A stretch of DNA of 64,000 nucleotides from Bacteroidota bacterium (GTDB lineage Bacteria; Bacteroidota; Bacteroidia; Chitinophagales; Chitinophagaceae): assembly GCA_023386555.1 (NCBI GenBank), contig JAEWJK010000015.1:1-64000 (forward strand), written 5' to 3'. The position numbers and the translations under genes are program-made. The notes below the pieces were generated by a model. That model was not told where the DNA came from and did not search any database. It saw nothing but the letters and a program-made list of their open reading frames with translations. Below are positions 15,258 to 24,139 of the stretch, piece by piece. Position 1 is the stretch's first letter, and every line of letters begins with the position of its first letter.

Positions 15258-16634
15258 ATGGATAATCTTCAAAATAGCTTGCAACAACTTAAAAGCTATT
15301 ATAAAACAGGTGTAACACAATCTTACACCTTTAGGATACAGCAGTTGAAGAAACTAAAAAGCGTCGTTTTGCAACATGAAGAAGAAATATATACTGCATT
15401 ATATACCGATCTGCACAAAAGCAAAGAAGAGACCTGGGTAACGGAAATAGGATTTTTTCTTTCTGAAATAAATGCAGCAATCAAGAATCTTCAGAAATGG
15501 ATGAAGCCGAAAAGGGTAAAAACCAACCTGCTGAATCTTCCATCCAAAAGTTATATTGCTAGTGAACCTTTAGGTATAGTGCTGATCATTGGTCCCTGGA
15601 ATTATCCATTTCAATTACTGCTTACTCCACTGGTTGGTGCTATTGCTGCAGGTAATTGTGTTGTGCTTAAGCCAAGTGAATTTGCACCAGCTACTGCTGC
15701 AGTAATGAAGAAGATCATTGATCAAACTTTTTCAACTGAGTTTGTTTTGTATGTTGAAGGTGATGGTGCTGATAAAGTTCCTGCAATGATGAACAATTTT
15801 CGCTTTGATCATGTGTTTTATACTGGCAGCACTTTCGTTGGAAATTTGATTTATAAAATGGCTGCTGAAAAATTAGTGCCTGTTACTTTGGAGCTGGGTG
15901 GAAAAAGTCCATGTGTTATCGAGGAAGATGCTGATATTAAAGTAGCTGCCAGGCGAATTGCTCTCACCAAATTCTCGAATGCCGGGCAAATGTGTGTGGC
16001 ACCAGACTACCTCCTGGTTCATCAAAAGATGATAGAAGCATTTATTGAAGAGCTGAAATCTGCTTTGCAAAAGTTCTTTACTGATAAAGCAGAAACCAGT
16101 GACAACTATGGAAGGATCATCAATGAAAAGCAGTTTGATCGTTTGCTAAGCTACCTGCAACAAGGGGAGATTATTTATGGTGGAAGAAGCTTAAAGGATC
16201 AGCTTTTTATTGAGCCAACTATTCTGGAAAATGTTTCGCTGGATGCTTCGTTAATGAAGGATGAAGTGTTTGGACCGATTGTGCCGATCTTCTCCTTTAA
16301 AGATGTAACAGAAGCAAAAGCGATCATAGAAAAAAATCCTGATCCCTTAGCATTTTATGTTTTTACATCAAGCAGTTCAAAAGCTGAGTGGTGGCTGAAT
16401 AATGTTTCTGCCGGTGGTGCATGTGTGAACAATGCATCATGGCATTTAACTAATCATAATTTACCTTTCGGCGGAAGAGGTAATAGTGGAATAGGAAGGT
16501 ATCATGGCAAGTTTTCTTTTGATACTTTCAGTCATAAGAAAGCAGTTTTAAAAACGCCAACATGGTTTGATCCTGCAATAAAATATCCACCTTTTAAAGG
16601 AAAATTGAATTTGTTTAAGAAAGTAATCAGGTGA
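15258..16634 (+). CDS. Aldehyde dehydrogenase (ALDH3-like)
   Basis: The product has 458 residues, the size of the short class-3 ALDH family. Visible are the GPWNYPFQL signature (112-120), KPSEFAP (138-144), the general-base Glu in LELGGKSP (E212) and the catalytic Cys in NAGQMCVAPD (C246). It oxidises medium- or long-chain or aromatic aldehydes to acids with NAD(P)+. It is cytoplasmic unless the hydrophobic tail region anchors it; no clear C-terminal membrane helix is seen. It is convergent with the CNNM/CorC gene, with the two stop codons touching (16634/16635). Confidence 0.92.
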   Translation: MDNLQNSLQQLKSYYKTGVTQSYTFRIQQLKKLKSVVLQHEEEIYTALYTDLHKSKEETWVTEIGFFLSEINAAIKNLQKWMKPKRVKTNLLNLPSKSYIASEPLGIVLIIGPWNYPFQLLLTPLVGAIAAGNCVVLKPSEFAPATAAVMKKIIDQTFSTEFVLYVEGDGADKVPAMMNNFRFDHVFYTGSTFVGNLIYKMAAEKLVPVTLELGGKSPCVIEEDADIKVAARRIALTKFSNAGQMCVAPDYLLVHQKMIEAFIEELKSALQKFFTDKAETSDNYGRIINEKQFDRLLSYLQQGEIIYGGRSLKDQLFIEPTILENVSLDASLMKDEVFGPIVPIFSFKDVTEAKAIIEKNPDPLAFYVFTSSSSKAEWWLNNVSAGGACVNNASWHLTNHNLPFGGRGNSGIGRYHGKFSFDTFSHKKAVLKTPTWFDPAIKYPPFKGKLNLFKKVIR

Positions 16635-17897
16635 TCAACGAAGCAATTTCAGCTTCACCATTTCAATCCTGGTATCACTAACATTCAGAATATCGAATTG
16701 AATATCGCCAATAATAATAGTTTCTTTTTGTTTTGGTATTGTTTCGTGTTCGTTGATAATATACCCGGAAAGCGTTTCCGATTCTGACTCAGGAAATTCA
16801 AAATCATATTTCTCATTCAAATAGTCCAGTTCCAATCTTCCGGAGAAGATATATTCTTTCTCTGAAAGCAGCTTTTCAACAAACTCCTCCGTATCGTATT
16901 CATCATGTATCTCGCCAAATATTTCTTCGAGTACATCTTCCATTGTAATGATGCCTGCAGTGCCACCAAATTCATCAACCACCCAGGCAAGGCTTTTTCT
17001 TTCTTTACTGAATTTATTGATAAGATCTGTTGCACTCATGCTTTCAGGAACAGCAGGAATGGTTAGTAATATCGATCGAATATCCGTAGGCTTTTTAAAA
17101 AGATCCAACTGGTGAATATAACCCAGGATGTTGTCAATACTGTCTTCATACACAATTAAACGACTCAATTTGGTTGAGATGAATTTTTGTTTAACCTGTT
17201 CAGGAGTATCCGTTATTTCTACAGCTTCAACTTCTGTTCTGGGCACAAGACATTGACGCACTTTTACAGAAGGAAGTGATAAAGCATTTTCAAATAATTC
17301 TTTGTTCAGATCCTGGCTGTCATCATCCTGTTCTTTGGTTTGAAGGAAGAAATGTTCAAGATCAACTTGTGAGAAAGCTTCGTCATTATCTTTTACCCGC
17401 ACATTGAAAATATATTTTAATATCCACTCAGATATTCTTACGAAAATGTAAGCTATAGGATAAAACAAATCGTAAAAGAATTTTGCTATCGGTGCAAAAA
17501 AAGACAAGAGCTGATCATTCTTTGCCCTGAATATCGCTTTTGGAATAAACTCACCCAATAATAAAACAATGAATGTTGAGATCAGGGTATCGAATACCAG
17601 TTTCACATATTCATTCTGGATATTGAAAGGATTCCAAAGCGACATACGAAGCAGATCACTAAATAATAAACCGTATATCACAAGGAAAATATTGAAGCCC
17701 ACAAGTGTAGTTCCAATAAACCTCGAAGGTTTTTCCAGGAAAGCAGCAATGATCAACCCACTTCTTTTGCCTTGTTTCTTCTTTAATTCAATGCTTAACC
17801 GGTTCACGCTAATAAAAGCAATCTCCAGTCCTGCAAAAAATCCAAGCAAGAGCAAGGTTCCAATGATCCAGAATATGATAGAAAGATGTTCGGCCAT
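16635..17897 (-). CDS. CNNM/CorC-type membrane protein (hemolysin family)
   Basis: The product has 420 residues. The DUF21/CNNM transmembrane domain has helices at about 8-28, 60-82, 100-122 and 130-150, with GLEIAFISVNRLSIE in the first. Two CBS domains lie at about 205-325 (VPRTEVEAVEITDT, ...SLAWVVDEFGGTAGIITMEDVLEEI) and a CorC_HlyC domain at about 340-418. Such proteins export Mg or Co ions or set Mg resistance. GldE, a gliding-motility paralogue in this phylum, has the same architecture, so the name is left open. It lies 23 bases downstream of the aldo/keto reductase gene and may be co-transcribed with it. Confidence 0.88.
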   Translation of the reverse strand: MAEHLSIIFWIIGTLLLLGFFAGLEIAFISVNRLSIELKKKQGKRSGLIIAAFLEKPSRFIGTTLVGFNIFLVIYGLLFSDLLRMSLWNPFNIQNEYVKLVFDTLISTFIVLLLGEFIPKAIFRAKNDQLLSFFAPIAKFFYDLFYPIAYIFVRISEWILKYIFNVRVKDNDEAFSQVDLEHFFLQTKEQDDDSQDLNKELFENALSLPSVKVRQCLVPRTEVEAVEITDTPEQVKQKFISTKLSRLIVYEDSIDNILGYIHQLDLFKKPTDIRSILLTIPAVPESMSATDLINKFSKERKSLAWVVDEFGGTAGIITMEDVLEEIFGEIHDEYDTEEFVEKLLSEKEYIFSGRLELDYLNEKYDFEFPESESETLSGYIINEHETIPKQKETIIIGDIQFDILNVSDTRIEMVKLKLLR

Positions 17898-17920
17898 GTT
17901 ACTCTAAGATAATGAATCTA

Positions 17921-18928
17921 TCAGAAGTCTGGAAGTACAGGTTTGGTTTGCATGATAGTGTCAATTTCAACCATTACTTCCGGTGAAAGTTTCTCTAATG
18001 CCTCAAGTGATCTCAGATTATTTAGCAATTGTTCTTTTTTCGTTGCACCAAGTATAGCTGTAGTAACATTTGGATTTTTAATGCACCATGCAATACTCAA
18101 CGAAGCAAGAGAAACACCAATCTTATCAGCTAACTTACCAAGCTGCTTTACTTTATTGATCTTTTCTTCGGCCATCCAACGATCTTTTAGCCAATCAAAA
18201 CCTTCAAGGCCTAAACGACTATCTGCAGGAATACCATCATTGTATTTTCCGGTGAGTAATCCTGAAGCGAGAGGGCTCCATATTGTTGTACCTAAGCCAA
18301 TGTTCTTAAAAATCTGCAGGTAGTCTTTTTCAAGCTTTTCTCTTTCGAACAAGTTATACTGTGGCTGTTCCATTGCAGGGCCAATAAGATTATACTGATT
18401 GGCTACTCTGTGTGCTTCCATTATCTCAACACCACTCCATTCACTGGTTCCCCAGTATAATATTTTTCCCTGCTGAAGAAGGATGTTCATCGTCCAAACC
18501 ACTTCTTCTATCGGAACATTTTTATCCGGTCGATGACAGAAATACAGGTCAATATAATCCATCTGCAAACGCTGTAAAGCTTCATTGCAGGCTTCAGTTA
18601 AATGTTTGCGACTTAGTCCTGTTTGGTTGGGTTTGTTTTCTTTTCCCCTCCATCCAAAAAAAGCTTTTGATGAAACAACGTATGAAGTTCTATCCCACCC
18701 TTTTTTCTTCAAAACTCTTCCCATCATTCTTTCGCTTTCACCCAAGGCATACACTTCTGCATTATCAAAAAAATTGATGCCGTTATCATAAGCTATACCC
18801 ATCAGCTCATCAGCCATTGTATCTTCTATCTGCTTATGAAAAGTAACCCAGCTACCAAAGCTCAGCACACTTAACTGTAAGCCAGTTTTACCCATTCTTC
18901 TATATTCCATAGGAAAAGTTTTTAGCAA
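17921..18928 (-). CDS. Aldo/keto reductase (KCNAB-like family)
   Basis: The product has 335 residues forming one TIM-barrel. The catalytic tetrad is visible: D55 and Y60 (FFDNAEVYALGESE), K88 (SSKAFF) and H132 (LYFCHRPD). The NADPH end has GATKKEQLLNNL near residue 300. The sequence is closest to the subgroup of voltage-gated K+ channel beta-subunit-like and YghZ-type reductases, which reduce small aldehydes and ketones with NADPH. An alternative start at the second Met (18910) is possible because the core begins MEYRRMGKTGL. It is cytoplasmic. Confidence 0.92.
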   Translation of the reverse strand: MLKTFPMEYRRMGKTGLQLSVLSFGSWVTFHKQIEDTMADELMGIAYDNGINFFDNAEVYALGESERMMGRVLKKKGWDRTSYVVSSKAFFGWRGKENKPNQTGLSRKHLTEACNEALQRLQMDYIDLYFCHRPDKNVPIEEVVWTMNILLQQGKILYWGTSEWSGVEIMEAHRVANQYNLIGPAMEQPQYNLFEREKLEKDYLQIFKNIGLGTTIWSPLASGLLTGKYNDGIPADSRLGLEGFDWLKDRWMAEEKINKVKQLGKLADKIGVSLASLSIAWCIKNPNVTTAILGATKKEQLLNNLRSLEALEKLSPEVMVEIDTIMQTKPVLPDF

Positions 18929-18990
18929 GATTACACTAAATTACAGATAGAAAAAATGATGATACAAAGAAGAAGCATTGTTATGCTTAT

Positions 18991-19569
18991 CTATTGGTAA
19001 GTGCTGTCAGGGATTATGATAAAACTTCCCGGTTCCAGGTCTTTTAAACTAAACCGACTAAGATCCTGAGTTGCAGTAAGCCCATTCTTACTGACAATTC
19101 TTTGTTTGGGTGAAGATTGAATAATGGTTGTAGGCTTATCGTTATAGAATAATTGTTTATTCTGATCCCAGTAGAGTTCGTTCGTTAAAAGTGTATCTCC
19201 TTTGATATTGAAAACAACAACATTATCCCTCAGGTAAATAAGGTTAGCATTCTCTTTATATTCTCCGTAATCAGCGAATAGTTTGCTTTCAATATTTCTG
19301 GTGCTGTCGTAAAAATCTACTTGTAATGTCTTGGGAAATTCCACTTTAGGAACCTGTGTCTGGTATCGAAGAAAAATGGGTGCTTTTAACCTTGCTCTTA
19401 ATACTCCACCGTTGCTTAAGAAACTTTCAATTTGTTTGCCTTCCTCTACACTGATCTCTTTTTTACTGAACTTCTCAACATCCTTCATATCATTTTCACA
19501 GGCATACAAAAAAATGCAGCCGATAACAGCTGCAAAAAATTTTATGATATGTGAAAGACGATTAATCAT
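18991..19569 (-). CDS. lptC: LPS export protein LptC, lipoprotein form
   Basis: The product has 192 residues. A lipobox-like LYAC ends a hydrophobic leader (C24). The mature part has the LptC beta-jellyroll pattern, with ARLKAPIFLRYQ, FPKTLQVDFYD, ESKLFADYGEY and RDNVVVFNIKGDTLLTNELYWDQ, the last being the most conserved block in Bacteroidota LptC. It bridges LptBFG and LptA during lipopolysaccharide transport. The start overlaps the end of the outer-membrane protein gene by 8 bases, so the two are translationally coupled in an operon after coaX. The link between an outer-membrane barrel and LPS export is consistent with envelope assembly. Confidence 0.85.
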   Translation of the reverse strand: MINRLSHIIKFFAAVIGCIFLYACENDMKDVEKFSKKEISVEEGKQIESFLSNGGVLRARLKAPIFLRYQTQVPKVEFPKTLQVDFYDSTRNIESKLFADYGEYKENANLIYLRDNVVVFNIKGDTLLTNELYWDQNKQLFYNDKPTTIIQSSPKQRIVSKNGLTATQDLSRFSLKDLEPGSFIIIPDSTYQ

Positions 19570-20950
19570 ATTTACGCTTATGGAACCATAAATCGCTTAA
19601 GCTTAATCCAACGGAGAACTTCAGGAAGTTTTCTGTAACGTTGTTTACGTTGCTGCCTCTTTTACCAAACTCAAGAGTCATATTGATGTTTGTGTACTGG
19701 CTGCTATAATAAGATGTTCTTGGTTTAACGCCAAGGCCGATTCCCAATGTTCCTGAAAAAGTTTTTAAACCATTTCCATCAGCATTAATATAATCTTTAC
19801 CGTAGTTTACGCCCAATCGAAAAGTAGAACGACCTAATAATGATGTAGATGTTGTACTTGGCAGAATTTGACCACCTACCCTGATGTGCCAGGAATCGTT
19901 AAGCCTGTCTGGCTGGCCACCGAAACGATAATCGCTCCATTTTGTTGTTTCATATTCTGCACCGAAAGACCATACATCGTAAGTGGCCCCTGTTACAGAA
20001 AGTTTTTTATGAAAGATAAAGCCTACAGTATAAGTAGCCGGAGTTTGAACAGCTATTTTAGAACCATTAGCTGTATAAACACTGTCTATTGTAACACTTC
20101 CGCCGGCAGCATCAAATTCAAATGTTTCTCTCAAAATATCCTGTGATGCGTTAAAGTTCTGTCCAAACATGGCTGTTGCACCAAGACGCAATGAATAATC
20201 AGTTTTTGGTTTATCAGAGGTGGCAGCAATTGATTTTAGTGTAATATCGTACAACCCGCCAATCATTAAAAAGGGCTTACCAAAATAGGTTGTAGTTGAG
20301 CTGTTGCTCTTCATGTAATAAGGGTTATAAGCTGTATCTGTTTCATAGATATTCAACCTAGTGTTCAGTTCTTTTTTACCGAACATATATCCTGTGTTGA
20401 AACCAACACTAAAGTTGCCCCATTTTTTTCCAAGACCAACAAAAGCCTGGTTTAAACCTCCATTTCCCTGGTAGAGATATTGTGCACTATCAATATTTGG
20501 AAGCCTGGTTTGACTAATGATGCTATAATTAATTCTTGAATATGGTTTTAAACCTAGCGCTGCACCAAGGTTTTTTCCTACCGGAAAACCAAGTGATAAA
20601 TACGAGGGAATAAAGCTGGCTGATGAATATTTTTTAACCGGCACTTTACTTCTAAGTGTTCTTGAATCGATAGTAAAACCAAGATCGTACAATACTATTC
20701 CACCTAAAGAAGGTATTCTTTTGAAATCACCATAGGATGCAGGATTTGAAAAGTTGATTGACTGACCTGAAGGATCTGTAAAAGCAACTGAAAGACCACC
20801 CATAGCTCTGTTTATGATATTCTGTGATGGATAAATATCTCCGATGCCATATCTTGAATATGGTGAGTTTTCCTGTGCTGATGCTGTAACAAAACTAAAC
20901 AGGCAGATAATGAAAGTTAGTCTATTGGTTATTATACTCACTAATGGCAT
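19562..20950 (-). CDS. Outer-membrane beta-barrel protein (FadL-like fold)
   Basis: The product has 462 residues with a signal peptide (about 1-25, ending TASAQ). The mature N-terminus is ENSPYSRYGIGD, a block found in a widespread Bacteroidota family of predicted outer-membrane barrels. Alternating hydrophobic and aromatic strands run to the end, for instance LSLGFPVGKNLGAALGLKPY. The ligand is unknown. It overlaps coaX by 29 bases at its start and lptC by 8 at its end, so it is the middle gene of a tight operon. The overlap with coaX is long but no better start with a signal peptide exists downstream. Confidence 0.75.
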   Translation of the reverse strand: MPLVSIITNRLTFIICLFSFVTASAQENSPYSRYGIGDIYPSQNIINRAMGGLSVAFTDPSGQSINFSNPASYGDFKRIPSLGGIVLYDLGFTIDSRTLRSKVPVKKYSSASFIPSYLSLGFPVGKNLGAALGLKPYSRINYSIISQTRLPNIDSAQYLYQGNGGLNQAFVGLGKKWGNFSVGFNTGYMFGKKELNTRLNIYETDTAYNPYYMKSNSSTTTYFGKPFLMIGGLYDITLKSIAATSDKPKTDYSLRLGATAMFGQNFNASQDILRETFEFDAAGGSVTIDSVYTANGSKIAVQTPATYTVGFIFHKKLSVTGATYDVWSFGAEYETTKWSDYRFGGQPDRLNDSWHIRVGGQILPSTTSTSLLGRSTFRLGVNYGKDYINADGNGLKTFSGTLGIGLGVKPRTSYYSSQYTNINMTLEFGKRGSNVNNVTENFLKFSVGLSLSDLWFHKRKYD

Positions 20951-21650
20951 AGAGTCCTTTATAAATTAAGTATGGGTCGGCAAATATCTTGTTTTTAAGA
21001 TGTGGCACAAAAAAAGCCATATCACCTCCTGTTAGCAGCACGTTAAAGTTGCTGTATTTCAATTGGTATTCGTCTATGATTCCATCTATTTCTTTGGCCA
21101 TTCCAAGTATCACTCCACTCAACATATTTGTTTTTGTGTCATATCCAATAAGTGGAAAATTAGAATCGGCTTTTATTATTGGAAGTAAAGCAGTGAACTC
21201 ATGCATTGCTTTAAACCTCATTTCCATACCTGGAGAAATACTTCCACCTAAAAACTGGCTGAATTTATTAATGAAGTTATAAGTGATGCAACTGCCTAAA
21301 CCAATAACAAGATTATGCTGTTTTGGATACAAATCAACAGCAGCAACGCATAAAGCCAGCCTGTCTGCACCCACTGTTTCCGGCTTACCTACAGGAATGG
21401 TCAATGGTAGTTTACTTTCTGCATCAAGTTTTTGATAATGAGTTTTATTGGAAAGTAGTTCTTCAATCGCTGTGTCATGTTTAATAACGGAAGAGAGTAT
21501 TGATTTTGTTGGTTTATGATTTTCCAGAATATTTTCAATTGTTTTAATTGAAGCATCAGGAAGAACAATTACATCTTCGAGTTCTTTATTATTAAATATG
21601 GCACATTTAAGACGGGTATTGCCAAAGTCGAAGCAGAGTGTTTTTTGCAT
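20922..21650 (-). CDS. coaX: Type III pantothenate kinase
   Basis: The product has 242 residues. The ASKHA-fold ATP site is FDFGNTRLK (7-15); ETVGADRLA (91-99) carries the pantothenate-site Asp96; GLGSCITYNF (117-126) is the second phosphate loop; GGSISPGM (135-142) and LLTGGD follow. The family normally has Thr-x-Asp in the second loop, whereas here it reads TYN (N125). It phosphorylates pantothenate in the first step of coenzyme A synthesis and depends on a monovalent cation. It is the first gene of the operon with the outer-membrane protein and lptC. Confidence 0.9.
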   Translation of the reverse strand: MQKTLCFDFGNTRLKCAIFNNKELEDVIVLPDASIKTIENILENHKPTKSILSSVIKHDTAIEELLSNKTHYQKLDAESKLPLTIPVGKPETVGADRLALCVAAVDLYPKQHNLVIGLGSCITYNFINKFSQFLGGSISPGMEMRFKAMHEFTALLPIIKADSNFPLIGYDTKTNMLSGVILGMAKEIDGIIDEYQLKYSNFNVLLTGGDMAFFVPHLKNKIFADPYLIYKGLYAISEYNNQ

Positions 21651-21750
21651 GATGGAGAAATAAATAAAATAAAATGCCTCTAAAGCAGGTTAAAAATTCA
21701 AACAGTAAATTTCAATATATTTTTTCTTAAACCACAAAAAACTAAACACT

Positions 21751-22334
21751 ATGAGAAGAATTAGCTTCTTTGTTATGGCCATGTTCATAACACTATCGGG
21801 CTTTGGAAAGTTTACAAATGCCCCCCCTCTACTGAAAATGACATCGCAATTACTCTTGCTAATGATGAGGCATTTATTGAGTTTTTGAATGATGGGTTGT
21901 TTCTAGCAAAACATATAAAAACTGAAGAGGCTAAACTCAGTTTCAATCGAATAATCAGAAAAGAATCGGTAACAGAAAAAGAGTTAAAGGAATTAGGGTT
22001 TGAAACCTTAGCTGACGCTAACACATTTATTTTAAAAATTAATAGCAATGCTAAGGGTTTAAGAGGTCTATACTTAAAACTACTTGAATCAAATGATGCT
22101 TCGAAGGTGTCAGAAAAGGCTTTTGAAATAATTTATAATAATCAAAAATTAGCGTTTCAGAAAAATAGATACAGAGATGATTGTGCATATAGTTATGCCC
22201 TTAATATTGCTCTTTGCCAATCGCTTTGGATTTTATGGTACAATGATCCTAGTGTTACTGAAGATGAGAGATTGCTATGGTGGTCTGGATGCATTAATTT
22301 AGCTTCTATTTTATATTTTGATTGTACTGGATGA
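21751..22334 (+). pseudogene. Secreted protein of unknown family, frameshifted at a C7 tract
   Basis: An ATG at 21751 starts a signal peptide (MRRISFFVMAMFITLSGFGK) and reaches a C7 run at 21821-21827. After it the reading continues only in another frame, from about 21829 (STENDIAITLANDEAFIEFL) to the TGA at 22334. One extra C would restore a single ORF of about 194 codons. The unshifted frame meets a stop soon after. The downstream frame has an internal ATG at 21885, but a product from there would lack the signal peptide. The C-terminus is rich in Trp and Cys (YSYALNIALCQSLWILWYND). No family is recognised. It is phase-variable, decayed, or a sequencing error. Confidence 0.65.
21821..21827. 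repeat. Homopolymeric C7 tract inside a coding sequence
   Basis: This is the only break in an otherwise continuous secreted-protein frame. A change from C7 to C8 joins the signal peptide to the mature part. Such tracts are typical sites for slipped-strand mispairing, and also for base-calling errors. Confidence 0.7.
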
Positions 22335-22341
22335 TAATTAT

Positions 22342-22367
22342 TAGGCTGTCATCCTTGGCAGCCTAAA
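22342..22367 (+). terminator. Intrinsic terminator
   Basis: TTAGGCTGTC (22342-22351) pairs with GGCAGCCTAA (22358-22367, one U-G pair) around a 6-base loop, followed by ATGTTTTATATT. It ends the frameshifted gene 5 bases after its stop codon region. Confidence 0.65.
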
Positions 22368-22400
22368 TGTTTTATATTATTTAGATTTTAAATCTTTCAA

Positions 22401-22949
22401 ATGAGAAAGCTTACTTTTTTTATTCTTATCTTCTTTAGTTGCCATCCTCCCAAAAATAATACTTCAAATGTTGTTACGGAAACTAAAGGAACAATTTTAA
22501 AGAAGGATGAATTGCCTATTATTGTTTATGTCAAATCAAATTATGCAACTGACCTTATTATACAAATAATGGAGAATAAAATAAAGAGAGAAGGTTATAC
22601 CATAATTAATGAAGAAGAATTAAAAGGGTTAACTACTGAGGCCATGCTTGATGCCTATAAGGCCGCTGCTAGAGTAGATAAAGTTAAAGTTCCAGATGCA
22701 TCCAAAATGAATGAACATTTTAAAGATAGTGAGCCTTATGCCAGAGCTATTCATTTATACTGCTTTCTTTCACAATTGCATGATGGTTATATATATTTTG
22801 ATAGTTTAAATTATAGTCAAAAAGTACTTCCAGGTGGGAAACTCATAAAACATAAATATGAGGTCAGTGAGCTTACAAATAAATCTCTGACTAATGTACT
22901 GGATTCTTTTGCTATTAATTTGTTCAAAACCTCTTTTTTAGAAAAGTAG
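22401..22949 (+). CDS. Lipoprotein of unknown function
   Basis: The product has 182 residues. A short leader ends in FFSC (C14), a lipobox, so the mature protein is membrane-anchored. The body is mostly helical and charged (IIQIMENKIKREGYTIINEEEL), with PYARAIHLYCFLSQLHDGYIYF in the middle. No family is recognised. It follows the frameshifted secreted protein behind a terminator and precedes another exported protein by 15 bases. Base composition is slightly more A+T-rich than the operon to the left. Confidence 0.65.
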   Translation: MRKLTFFILIFFSCHPPKNNTSNVVTETKGTILKKDELPIIVYVKSNYATDLIIQIMENKIKREGYTIINEEELKGLTTEAMLDAYKAAARVDKVKVPDASKMNEHFKDSEPYARAIHLYCFLSQLHDGYIYFDSLNYSQKVLPGGKLIKHKYEVSELTNKSLTNVLDSFAINLFKTSFLEK

Positions 22950-22964
22950 CTTTAAATATATCGC

Positions 22965-23393
22965 ATGAAACTTGCATTCACTTTAACGCTTAGTCTATTT
23001 TTTAGTTCGGTATTTTCTCAAAATACTGATTCTCTAAAAAGAATATACAATACCCAAACCATTTACCGTACCGGTAATCTTTATATGAAAGGTGGTGAAA
23101 AACTTTCTTTCCAAGATCTAAATAGAGAATTCGACTTTTCTGAGCTTGCATTTGCAGATTATAAAATGGCGAAGAAGTTTAAGACACTAAAAACAATAAT
23201 GACAGTAGCAACAATGGCTACAGTAATTGCTGCTCCTTCCATTGTAAAAAGAGACAAGCCCAGCACTTTTTATACTGTCATCGGGTTGCAGTTTGCTTTC
23301 ACAATGGGCAGTTCAACATTTGGGAAACTATCTAACCAGCATCTCGACAGAGCTTTATGGCAAAGGAATAAAGATGTTTTGTTTGGCCCTTGA
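22965..23393 (+). CDS. Exported or membrane protein of unknown function
   Basis: The product has 142 residues. A signal peptide (1-18, SSVFSQ) is followed by a charged part and two hydrophobic stretches (about 67-83, ATMATVIAAPSI, and about 98-113, TVIGLQFAFTMGSS). The layout suggests a small inner-membrane protein with an exported N-terminal half. It is 15 bases behind the lipoprotein gene, so it is probably co-transcribed. It abuts the LON-domain gene, whose stop is at the next base (23394), on the opposite strand. Function unknown. Confidence 0.6.
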   Translation: MKLAFTLTLSLFFSSVFSQNTDSLKRIYNTQTIYRTGNLYMKGGEKLSFQDLNREFDFSELAFADYKMAKKFKTLKTIMTVATMATVIAAPSIVKRDKPSTFYTVIGLQFAFTMGSSTFGKLSNQHLDRALWQRNKDVLFGP

Positions 23394-24035
23394 TCAATGT
23401 TCAAAATCAAAACCCTTGATGTCTTTGAAATGACCATTCAATTTTATTTTCTCCTTTAGATTTTCCATCTCCGATAAAACCGGAACTACTTTGGTGAGGT
23501 GACGTTTAAGATATTCCAGTCGCTGATCTTCCTGCATCAAACCAAGCAATTCGTATTCTTCATCAAGTGATAATCCTGTATGATGAGCAACATCATAACT
23601 ACTCAGCATCTCATCATTTTTACCGAAAGCCTTTTCTACTTTCAATATTTTATGAAGTTCCCGGATAGCATTCAACAGTTTTTTCATTCGGTGTGGAATC
23701 AATGCTAATCTATTGTCAGGATATGTTACTATAGCACCGCTATACAATTTATCAGGAATTTCTTTTATCACCTCCAATATTCTAAACACTTGTAGCCCCT
23801 GGGTTCTGATATCCATTTTCCCATCATCATATTCTTTCACCAACTCAACAATTGAAACAAGTGTTCCCATCTCTGCAACACCATTGTTTATAACGGCAGG
23901 AATGCCAAAAGGCTTTTTTTGTTCAATACATTCTTTAATGAGTTGCTTATATCTTGGCTCAAATATGTGCAGGTTCAATAATTCACCCGGATAAACCACA
24001 ATACTTAATGGAAATATGGGAATGAAGTTGGTCAT
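23394..24035 (-). CDS. LON-peptidase N-terminal substrate-binding domain protein
   Basis: The product has 213 residues and consists of a LON_substr_bdg domain alone: IPIFPLSIVVYPGELLNLHIFEPRYKQLI (5-33) and LVSIVELVKEYDDGKMDIRTQGLQVFRI. The ATPase and protease parts of Lon are absent, as in the stand-alone family found in many bacteria and thought to bind unfolded peptides. The C-terminal half is helical (LDEEYELLGLMQEDQRLEYLKRHL), as in Lon N-domains. It is cytoplasmic and monocistronic. The target is unknown. Confidence 0.85.
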   Translation of the reverse strand: MTNFIPIFPLSIVVYPGELLNLHIFEPRYKQLIKECIEQKKPFGIPAVINNGVAEMGTLVSIVELVKEYDDGKMDIRTQGLQVFRILEVIKEIPDKLYSGAIVTYPDNRLALIPHRMKKLLNAIRELHKILKVEKAFGKNDEMLSSYDVAHHTGLSLDEEYELLGLMQEDQRLEYLKRHLTKVVPVLSEMENLKEKIKLNGHFKDIKGFDFEH

Positions 24036-24139
24036 GCAATTTCAAATTTATAGATTGCTAAAAACATATGAGCAACCCTTGAGCCAAATTAGGTAGATAA
24101 TAAACTAAGTTTGCCTGAATAAATCTTGTTGGATAAATA

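Noticed and set aside
16635..17897. Naming the CNNM/CorC protein GldE
   Set aside because: GldE has the same domains, but no gliding gene neighbours are present here, so the general family name is safer.
22336..22400. Attenuator upstream of the lipoprotein gene
   Set aside because: The hairpin at 22342-22367 follows a stop codon closely and is better explained as the terminator of the preceding gene.
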